DNA from: Bacteroidales bacterium UBA6377
GTDB taxonomy: Bacteria; Bacteroidota; Bacteroidia; Bacteroidales; UBA932
Length of the DNA: 10,562 bases
Assembly: GCA_002438805.1 (NCBI GenBank)
Contig: DJQV01000015.1
Coordinates: 206,280 to 216,841 of the forward strand
Direction of reading: 5' to 3'
Shown one piece after another: positions 1 through 5,039 of this stretch. The position numbers were made by a program, and so were the translations under genes. Within the stretch, counting starts at the first letter, position 1; each line of letters opens with the position of its first letter. Below the pieces are notes generated by a model. The model searched no databases. It was not told the DNA's origin and saw only the letters and a program-made list of their open reading frames with translations.

Positions 1-41
1 CTGCGATGACAGTTGCGACTGCAAATAGGGTCCGGTTCTGA
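1..41 (+). CDS. 3' end of an unidentified upstream gene (partial)
   Basis: Two frames are open at the left edge. The frame ending with TGA at 39-41 reads AMTVATANRVRF and its stop overlaps the proposed CTG start of the glycosyltransferase, as a CTGA junction resembling the common ATGA overlap. The other frame ends with TAG at 26-28 and reads CDDSCDCK. The overlap favours the first reading, but so few residues allow neither choice of frame nor identification of a product. Confidence 0.3.
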   Translation, partial: AMTVATANRVRF

Positions 42-1105
42 AAACCGCCGTTGTCATACTTAACTGGAATACCAGGGAATATCTGGCTCAGTTCATCCCT
101 GCCATAGAGGAAAGCCTCTGCGGCAGGGATGCGGAGCTTGTGGTCGCGGACAACGGCAGCACTGACGGCTCGGTTGAGATGCTCGCCCAGCATTTCCCGG
201 GAGTCAGGACAATTGCCCTGGAGCGCAACTATGGTTTCACCGGAGGATACAACAGGGCTGTCGCGGCCCTGCTCTCCGGACCGGCCTCGCGCCCCGAGTA
301 CATTGTCCTGCTCAACTCGGACGTTCTCGTGGACCCGGACTGGATAGACAACCTCACCCGGCACATGGACGAACACCCCGAATGCGGGGTTTGCGGGCCC
401 AAGTTGATGGCGCTCCTGCACCGCAACGGGGAGTACATCCAGACAGGGATGCTTGAATATGCCGGAGCGGCGGGCGGGTATGTTGACCGTTTCGGCTACC
501 CTTTCTGCCGGGGACGAGTCCTGTCCCGCACCGATATTGACGGGCCATGGTATTTCCGCGGCCAGGATGTCCTCTGGGTGTCCGGGGCCTGCCTGATGAC
601 CAGGGCGTCGCTGTGGGAAGAGCTCAAAGGACTGGATGACCGGTTTTTCGCCCACATGGAGGAGATCGACTATTGCTGGAGGGCCCAGCTGTCGGGGTAC
701 AAGGTCAGTGTTGTCCCGTGCACACGGGTTTGGCATCTGGGAGGGGGCACGCTCCCCCGCACTTCGGTCTCGAAGCTCAGGCTCAACTACCGCAACGGCC
801 TGCTCCTGTTGGACAACAACCTCGCCCCGACGATAGGCCCGGCCAGGGCACGCGTCCGGATTTTCGTGCGCCTCCTGCTTGATGATGCGTCCGCGCTCGT
901 GTACCTTCTGCAGGGAAAGACGGACTTGTTCCGGGCCGTGTTCCGGGCACACAGGGAATACCGCACTCTGCGCAAGGCCCCGCACACCCCGGCCACCGGC
1001 TCAGGAAAAGTGCGCGGGGTAATGCCTCTGTGCATAATCGTGGAGTATGCGCTGCGCGGGAAGAAGATTTTTGATTATTTGAGAAAATATGAAGATTGTC
1101 ATTGA
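38..1105 (+). CDS. Family 2 glycosyltransferase, rhamnosyltransferase (WbbL)-like
   Basis: Predicted inverting GT-A glycosyltransferase of about 355 residues. It would transfer a sugar from a nucleotide-sugar donor to a growing surface glycan at the cytoplasmic face of the inner membrane; donor and acceptor cannot be told. Visible motifs are the first Rossmann strand VVILNWN (residues 5-11), ADNGSTDG (37-44), the metal-binding-like LNSD (Asp at 95), the probable catalytic-base region EEIDYCWR (from 208) and WHLGGG (232-237). An in-frame TAG at 26-28 limits the N-terminus. The only start keeping the first strand is CTG at 38 (MKTAVVILNWN if read as Met); GTG at 140 would remove that strand. 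The gene overlaps the following trkA by 17 nt, so the two are probably co-transcribed. The family is clear; the start is inferred. Confidence 0.88.
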   Translation: MKTAVVILNWNTREYLAQFIPAIEESLCGRDAELVVADNGSTDGSVEMLAQHFPGVRTIALERNYGFTGGYNRAVAALLSGPASRPEYIVLLNSDVLVDPDWIDNLTRHMDEHPECGVCGPKLMALLHRNGEYIQTGMLEYAGAAGGYVDRFGYPFCRGRVLSRTDIDGPWYFRGQDVLWVSGACLMTRASLWEELKGLDDRFFAHMEEIDYCWRAQLSGYKVSVVPCTRVWHLGGGTLPRTSVSKLRLNYRNGLLLLDNNLAPTIGPARARVRIFVRLLLDDASALVYLLQGKTDLFRAVFRAHREYRTLRKAPHTPATGSGKVRGVMPLCIIVEYALRGKKIFDYLRKYEDCH

Positions 1106-2450
1106 AGGCGCCGGGGAGGTAGGCTCGCATCTGGCGAAAATGCTACGCTCCGAGGGCAACGAGATCACCGTCATCGACGACAACCAGCAAAGGATAGCGT
1201 CGATGTCCGCCTACACGGACGTGGAGACCATTGTAGGCAGTCCGTCTTCCATCAAGGTACTCAAGGAAGCCGGGGCTGCACAGGCGGACCTTTATATAGC
1301 GGTATACCCCTTTGCCCCACAGGAAGTCAACATAGTGGGTGCCCTGCTGGCCAAACGGCTCGGTGCGTCCAAAGTCATAGCAAGAATCAGCGACGAGGAG
1401 TTCCTTTCTGCCGAGAACAAGCTGCTTTTTAAGGAGATGGGCATCGAGATGATGTTCTATCCCGAAAGGATTGCGGCGGATGAGATCGTGGACTTTCTCA
1501 ACCACAACTCCACTGCCGAGACCATGGAGTTCGCCCGCGGCAAACTCCAGATCGCTGTGTTCAAGCTCAACGAGGAGTCTCCCCTGCTCGACCTGAAGCT
1601 CTCCGAGTTCATCAGCACCATAGATCCCGAAGACCTCAAGCAGTTCAGGGTCATAGCCATATCCCGCGACGGCAAGACCATCATCCCGAAACTCAACACG
1701 AAATTCCTGTTCGGAGACCTTGTCTTCACCATCTCCCGCCGGGAAGGCGTGGCCGCTCTTCATAAACTGTTCGGAAAGAGCAACATAGACATAAGCAGCG
1801 CGTTCATCCTCGGCGGGGGAAGGACTTCCGAAATGCTTGCCAGGTCCCTCGCCGGGGCGGGGATCACCGTCAAGATAGTGGAGAAGGACAGGGACCGCTG
1901 CATCCATCTGTCCGAAAACCTGCCGGACTCGGTCCTGGTCATCAACGGGGACGGACGCAACTCGGACTTCCTCTTCGAGGAGGGCATACAGCAGTACGAC
2001 GCCTTCATAGCCCTCGGGGACAGTGACGAGAGCAATGTGCTCTCCTGTGTGGTGGCCCGCAAGTTCGGGGTCGCCCGCACCGTGGCAGAAGTCGAGAACA
2101 TAGAATACATCCGCCTCGCGGAGGAGATGGGGGTGGACAATGTCATCAACCGCAAGCTGATCACGGCTGGCAGGATCTTCCGCCTCACCCTGTCGGGCAA
2201 GGCGCGTTTTGTCAGGTACATGGCCGGCACCAACACGGAGGTGATGGAATACACGGTGGCGCCGGACGCACCGATCACCAAGGCCCCGCTCAAAGACCTC
2301 GAGTTTCCGCAGAACGCCATCATAGTCGGGGTCATCCGCGGCAACGACGCATACATCGCCGTGGGCGACACGAAGATAGAGGCCTACGACCGGGTGGCGA
2401 TCTTCGCGCTTCCGGAGTCTCTCAAGGAAATAGACCGCTTCTTCAGGTGA
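1089..2450 (+). CDS. trkA: Trk system potassium uptake protein TrkA
   Basis: 453 residues, the usual length for two-unit TrkA. It is a peripheral cytoplasmic protein that binds NAD(H)/nucleotide and gates the membrane potassium channel TrkH/TrkG. Two RCK_N Rossmann units are visible: the first begins MKIVIEGAGEVGSH with the acidic strand end VIDD, the second begins around residue 238 with GGGRTS (242-247) and ends in KIVEKDRDR. Each is followed by an RCK_C-like half (about 140-225 and 370-450). The ATG at 1089 gives an N-terminus that starts exactly at the first beta strand. The gene starts inside the 3' end of the glycosyltransferase gene. Its usual partner trkH is not in the window; grpE follows after 44 nt. 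Confidence 0.93.
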   Translation: MKIVIEGAGEVGSHLAKMLRSEGNEITVIDDNQQRIASMSAYTDVETIVGSPSSIKVLKEAGAAQADLYIAVYPFAPQEVNIVGALLAKRLGASKVIARISDEEFLSAENKLLFKEMGIEMMFYPERIAADEIVDFLNHNSTAETMEFARGKLQIAVFKLNEESPLLDLKLSEFISTIDPEDLKQFRVIAISRDGKTIIPKLNTKFLFGDLVFTISRREGVAALHKLFGKSNIDISSAFILGGGRTSEMLARSLAGAGITVKIVEKDRDRCIHLSENLPDSVLVINGDGRNSDFLFEEGIQQYDAFIALGDSDESNVLSCVVARKFGVARTVAEVENIEYIRLAEEMGVDNVINRKLITAGRIFRLTLSGKARFVRYMAGTNTEVMEYTVAPDAPITKAPLKDLEFPQNAIIVGVIRGNDAYIAVGDTKIEAYDRVAIFALPESLKEIDRFFR

Positions 2451-2461
2451 CATTATGTCAC
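2447..2461. repeat. 15-bp palindrome GTGACATTATGTCAC, operator-like
   Basis: Arms of 7 bp flank a single central T, and the palindrome begins at the trkA stop codon. It lies 34-48 bp before the grpE start, close to a weak -7-like TGATTTTG at 2474-2481. It does not match CIRCE and has no T-tract, so a protein-binding site is more likely than a terminator. Its function is unproven. Confidence 0.4.
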
Positions 2462-2494
2462 TGGCAGGGCTTTTGATTTTGATGAGTCATAAAA

Positions 2495-3070
2495 ATGACT
2501 TTGATTATGTCAGACAAGAAAAATATAAAGAGGGAGCCTGAACTGGAAAAGGAGGAGACTCCCGTTGAAGAAAATCCGAACAAAGAGAGCAAGAAGGAGG
2601 AGCGCAAGGATGAGGGGCTTGAGAAGAAAATCTCCGAACTCACTGACAAACTGGCGAAAGAGAAGAATGATTATCTGCGCCTGATGGCTGAGTTCGAGAC
2701 GTTCCGCCGCCGCTCCGCCGAGGAGAGGCTTTCCCTTACGGCTTCGGCTTCAGCCGAGACAGTCAAGGGAATGCTTCCTGTACTTGATGCCTGCGAGAGG
2801 GCCATGGAGATGCTCGCATCTTCAGCAGATGAGGCTGCCAAGGAAGGCACTAACCTCATCTACACCAAGCTGATGGACTACCTCAAATCCAAAGGACTCG
2901 CCAAAATCGAGGCCAAAGGCGAGAAGTTCGACACCGACATGCACGAGGCTGTCACCCAGGTACCGGCCCCTTCAGAGGACATGAAAGGCAAGGTGGTGGA
3001 TGTCATCCAGACCGGGTACACTTTCAACGGGAAGGTGCTCCGCTATGCGAAGGTTGTTGTAGGAGCATAA
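2495..3070 (+). CDS. grpE: GrpE nucleotide-exchange factor
   Basis: 191 residues. GrpE is a cytoplasmic homodimer that releases ADP from DnaK and so restarts its substrate-folding cycle. The N-terminal 40 residues are highly charged (KEE/EERK-rich), as usual, and are followed by a long helix (about 45-85, including KISELTDKLAKEKNDYLRL and FRRR). The C-terminal beta domain carries the family signature, visible as HEAVTQVP and DVIQTGYTFNGKVLRYAKV. Two in-frame ATGs are possible, at 2495 and 2507; the second gives MSDKKN, and there is no Shine-Dalgarno sequence to decide. dnaJ follows after 6 nt. The typical Bacteroidota arrangement of grpE-dnaJ without dnaK is seen. Confidence 0.96.
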   Translation: MTLIMSDKKNIKREPELEKEETPVEENPNKESKKEERKDEGLEKKISELTDKLAKEKNDYLRLMAEFETFRRRSAEERLSLTASASAETVKGMLPVLDACERAMEMLASSADEAAKEGTNLIYTKLMDYLKSKGLAKIEAKGEKFDTDMHEAVTQVPAPSEDMKGKVVDVIQTGYTFNGKVLRYAKVVVGA

Positions 3071-3076
3071 AACATT

Positions 3077-4255
3077 ATGGCAGAGAAAAGAGATTACTAT
3101 GAGGTGCTCGGCCTTCAGAAAGGGGCCAGCGCCGATGACATAAAGAGCGCATACCGCAAGGCGGCGCTCAAATGGCATCCGGACCGTTGGGTAAGCGGTA
3201 CGGACGAGGAGAAGAAGACCGCCGAGGAGAAGTTCAAGGAGGCTTCCGAGGCATATTCCGTATTGAGTGACCCGGACAAGAAGGCCAAATACGATCAGTT
3301 CGGCTTCGCCGGTGTCGGAGACACTTCCGGAAGCCAGAACTGGGCCCAGGACTTCGGCAGTCTAGACGACCTGCTGAAAAACATCTTCGGAGGTGGCGGA
3401 TTCAGTTTCGGAGGCTCCTCATTCGGAGGGGGTTCCCCGTTCGGAGGCAGAAGCCAGAGGAGTTCAGGCTCCCGCGTGGTGAGGGGCAACGACCTCGGTG
3501 TCAAGGTGCGCCTCACCCTGGAGGAGATTGCCTCCGGGTGCGAGAAGACCATCACCGTCGAGCGCAACAGGCCATGTCCAGCCTGCGGCGGCAAGGGAAC
3601 GACCAACGCGTCTGATGTCAAGATATGCCCTACCTGCAAGGGAACGGGCCAGGTGGTGACGGGCAGTTTCATATTCACCCAGACCACTACTTGCCCCAAC
3701 TGCAAGGGCTCAGGCAAAATAGTCACCAATCCGTGCAGCCAGTGCCACGGCACCGGAGTCGTCAAGGTTCGGGAGAACGTGACCGTCAAGATTCCGGCAG
3801 GGGTCGAGGACGGCATGCAGCTGACAGTACAGGGCGGTGGGGACACCGGTCCAATGGGAGGAGTCAACGGGGATCTCTATGTCACCATTGAGGAGATACC
3901 TCATGCCCTCTTCAAGAGGGAGGGACAGAACCTCTTCTACACAAAAGTGATAAGGGTAACCGATGCCATACTCGGATGCGAGATCACGGTTCCTTGCCTT
4001 GACGGGCCTCAGACCGTGAAACTGCCTGCCGGCACCCAGTCCGGAACAGTGCAGAAGCTCCGCGGCAAAGGTCTTCCTTCAGTCAACGGCTACGGCAAGG
4101 GCGACCTCTACATAAAGATCCTGATCTGGGTTCCTCACAAACTGAGCAAGAGCGAGAAAGACGCAATCGAGGCGATGAGGGGCAGCGATTCGTTCAAGCC
4201 GGCACCTACAAGGGACGACATGACGATCTTCAAAAAAGAGAGCGAATTCTTTTAA
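3077..4255 (+). CDS. dnaJ: Chaperone protein DnaJ (Hsp40)
   Basis: 392 residues, class I J-protein. It binds unfolded clients and stimulates the DnaK ATPase. The J domain occupies about residues 5-75 with the essential HPD at 34-36. A Gly/Phe-rich linker (about 90-135, repeated GGGSF/FGG) follows. The zinc-binding region has four CxxCxGxG repeats: CPACGGKG (167), CPTCKGTG (184), CPNCKGSG (206) and CSQCHGTG (220). The C-terminal substrate-binding beta domains end with a charged tail. All zinc ligands are present, so the protein looks intact. It lies 6 nt downstream of grpE and is almost surely co-transcribed with it. No convincing GC-rich terminator follows; the end is A/T-rich (4236-4264). 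Confidence 0.97.
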   Translation: MAEKRDYYEVLGLQKGASADDIKSAYRKAALKWHPDRWVSGTDEEKKTAEEKFKEASEAYSVLSDPDKKAKYDQFGFAGVGDTSGSQNWAQDFGSLDDLLKNIFGGGGFSFGGSSFGGGSPFGGRSQRSSGSRVVRGNDLGVKVRLTLEEIASGCEKTITVERNRPCPACGGKGTTNASDVKICPTCKGTGQVVTGSFIFTQTTTCPNCKGSGKIVTNPCSQCHGTGVVKVRENVTVKIPAGVEDGMQLTVQGGGDTGPMGGVNGDLYVTIEEIPHALFKREGQNLFYTKVIRVTDAILGCEITVPCLDGPQTVKLPAGTQSGTVQKLRGKGLPSVNGYGKGDLYIKILIWVPHKLSKSEKDAIEAMRGSDSFKPAPTRDDMTIFKKESEFF

Positions 4256-4260
4256 AAAAT

Positions 4261-4291
4261 TTTGGAGGTTCGCGATTATTGCCTATCTTTG
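4261..4291 (+). promoter_or_regulatory. Bacteroidota-type promoter of rplS
   Basis: TTTG (4261-4264) and TATCTTTG (4284-4291) are separated by 19 bp, matching the TTTG-N19-21-TAnnTTTG pattern of the Bacteroidota primary sigma factor. It lies right after dnaJ and about 67 bp upstream of the rplS start codon. Confidence 0.75.
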
Positions 4292-4296
4292 CAATC

Positions 4297-4358
4297 CGAA
4301 AACGGCAGCCGCTCTTCAGACGGTTTGATGATGCTGCAATTAGAACATAATTCAGATT
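4297..4358 (+). promoter_or_regulatory. rplS 5' leader with possible hairpin
   Basis: The transcript predicted from the promoter has a leader of about 60 nt. GCAGC (4305-4309) can pair with GCTGC (4333-4337), with an inner CCG/CGG option. Ribosomal-protein genes are often autoregulated through such leaders, but I cannot match this one to a named family, so the role is inferred. Confidence 0.3.
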
Positions 4359-4739
4359 ATGGATTTGATGAAAATAGTGGAGCAGTCCTTCAGCGAGAAC
4401 AAGGCTGCATCCTACCCGGAGTTCAAGGCAGGTGACACAATCACCGTGACCTACAAGATCAAGGAAGGCGACAAGTTCAGACTTCAGAGCTTCCGCGGAG
4501 TAGTTCTCCAGATTTGCGGAGCTACCCCTTTCACCAAGACCTTTACTATCCGTAAGGTGTCCAACGGAGTCGGAGTCGAGAGGATTTTCCCTTACGAGTC
4601 TCCAGCCATCGAGAAGATTGAACTCAACAAAGTCGGAAAGGTTCGTCGCGCACGTATCTTCTACCTCCGCAACCTTGCAGGTAAGAAGGCCCGCATCAAG
4701 GAGGCAAAGCGCAACGTGAAGGAAACCCCGGCAGAATAA
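4359..4739 (+). CDS. rplS: 50S ribosomal protein L19
   Basis: 126 residues, close to the usual length. L19 binds the large subunit near the 30S-50S interface. The N-terminal helix (MDLMKIVEQSF), the KAGDTITVTYKIKEG strand region, FRGVVLQ, FTIRKVSNGVGVERIFPYESP and the KVGKVRRARIFYLRNLAGKKARIKE tail are all recognisable as the L19 core. A short lysine/glutamate-rich extension ends the protein. The ATG at 4359 is the only sensible start and has no Shine-Dalgarno sequence before it, as expected in Bacteroidota. It has its own promoter and a tRNA-Arg gene 29 nt downstream. Confidence 0.97.
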   Translation: MDLMKIVEQSFSENKAASYPEFKAGDTITVTYKIKEGDKFRLQSFRGVVLQICGATPFTKTFTIRKVSNGVGVERIFPYESPAIEKIELNKVGKVRRARIFYLRNLAGKKARIKEAKRNVKETPAE

Positions 4740-4744
4740 ATAAC

Positions 4745-4763
4745 AGACCGGTTCGTCCGGTTT
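4745..4763 (+). other. Small hairpin between rplS and tRNA-Arg
   Basis: AGACCGG and CCGGTTT can pair around a TTCGT loop, 6 nt after the rplS stop. There is no following T-run, so it is a weak terminator at best. It might instead mark a processing point between the rplS mRNA and the tRNA. Confidence 0.35.
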
Positions 4764-4768
4764 GACTT

Positions 4769-4842
4769 GGCGCCTTAGCTCAGCTGAATAGAGCATTTGA
4801 CTACGGATCAAAAGGTCGCAGGTTTGAATCCTGCAGGCGTCA
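4769..4842 (+). tRNA. tRNA-Arg (anticodon ACG)
   Basis: 74 nt with a full cloverleaf. The acceptor stem GGCGCCT pairs with AGGCGTC (one G-U pair) before discriminator A. The D-arm begins AGCTCAGC, the anticodon stem TTTGA/TCAAA encloses CTACGGA (anticodon ACG), and the T-stem GCAGG/CCTGC encloses TTTGAAT. CCA is not encoded. ACG is normally edited to ICG and reads CGU, CGC and CGA. No promoter is visible between rplS and the tRNA, so it is probably co-transcribed with rplS. Confidence 0.97.
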
Positions 4843-4843
4843 C

Positions 4844-4879
4844 AAAATACCGACTGGATGATTCCAGCCGGTATTTTTT
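4844..4879 (+). terminator. Rho-independent terminator after tRNA-Arg
   Basis: AAAATACCGACTGG pairs with CCAGCCGGTATTTT, with one A/C mismatch and a 6-nt ATGATT loop, and is followed by T residues. It lies 1 nt after the tRNA and should end the rplS-tRNA transcript. Confidence 0.85.
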
Positions 4880-4908
4880 GTCTTATGGCGTTCACGCATC
4901 TTCTGAAA

Positions 4909-4977
4909 TGTCCACTTGTCCACAACAGGCGCAACAATATACTGTCTATCAATTATTTAACATTGACATCTGTCCAC
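4909..4977 (+). repeat. Three TGTCCAC direct repeats
   Basis: TGTCCAC occurs at 4909-4915, 4917-4923 and 4971-4977. The second and third sit within TTGTCCACA and CTGTCCACA, respectively one and two bases from the classical DnaA box TTATCCACA. The A/T-rich stretch 4934-4964 lies between them. They may be operator sites or weak DnaA boxes; either role is inferred. Confidence 0.45.
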
Positions 4978-4978
4978 A

Positions 4979-5025
4979 TCACGATGCACCGCCAAAGCCC
5001 TTTCCGGGCTAACTTTGCATCGTGA
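4979..5025. repeat. 10-bp inverted repeat enclosing the barrel-gene promoter
   Basis: TCACGATGCA (4979-4988) and TGCATCGTGA (5016-5025) are perfect inverted copies 27 bp apart. An inner dyad AGCCC-TTTCC-GGGCT lies at 4996-5010. The right arm overlaps the -7 element. There is no T-run, so this looks like an operator or leader structure rather than a terminator. Confidence 0.6.
5010..5017 (+). promoter_or_regulatory. -7 element TAACTTTG for the outer-membrane barrel gene
   Basis: This is a perfect match to TAnnTTTG, 22 bp before the ATG at 5040. No good TTTG is visible 19-21 bp upstream, so the promoter may depend on an activator. Transcription would begin at about 5022-5025, which argues against the GTG at 5022 as the start codon. 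Confidence 0.6.
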
Positions 5026-5039
5026 AAAAAACGGACAGA

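Noticed and set aside
1143..2453. A 436-codon open frame on the minus strand
   Set aside because: It lies wholly antisense to trkA, whose two RCK units are unmistakable. It is explained by G/C-rich third codon positions, and its translation resembles no family I know.
4230..4952. A 240-codon open frame on the minus strand over rplS and the tRNA
   Set aside because: Its N-terminal part is a reverse reading of tRNA-Arg (CRIQTCDLLIRSQMLYSAELR), a well-known annotation artefact, and the rest is antisense to L19.
4797..5012. A 71-codon open frame on the plus strand starting inside the tRNA
   Set aside because: It reads through half a tRNA, the terminator and the promoter region of the barrel gene; VAGLNPAGV is the usual false translation of a tRNA 3' half.
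5022..5039. GTG at 5022 as the start of the barrel protein
   Set aside because: It falls at the predicted transcription start just after the -7 element and adds only KKTDR-type residues before a good signal peptide; ATG at 5040 fits better.
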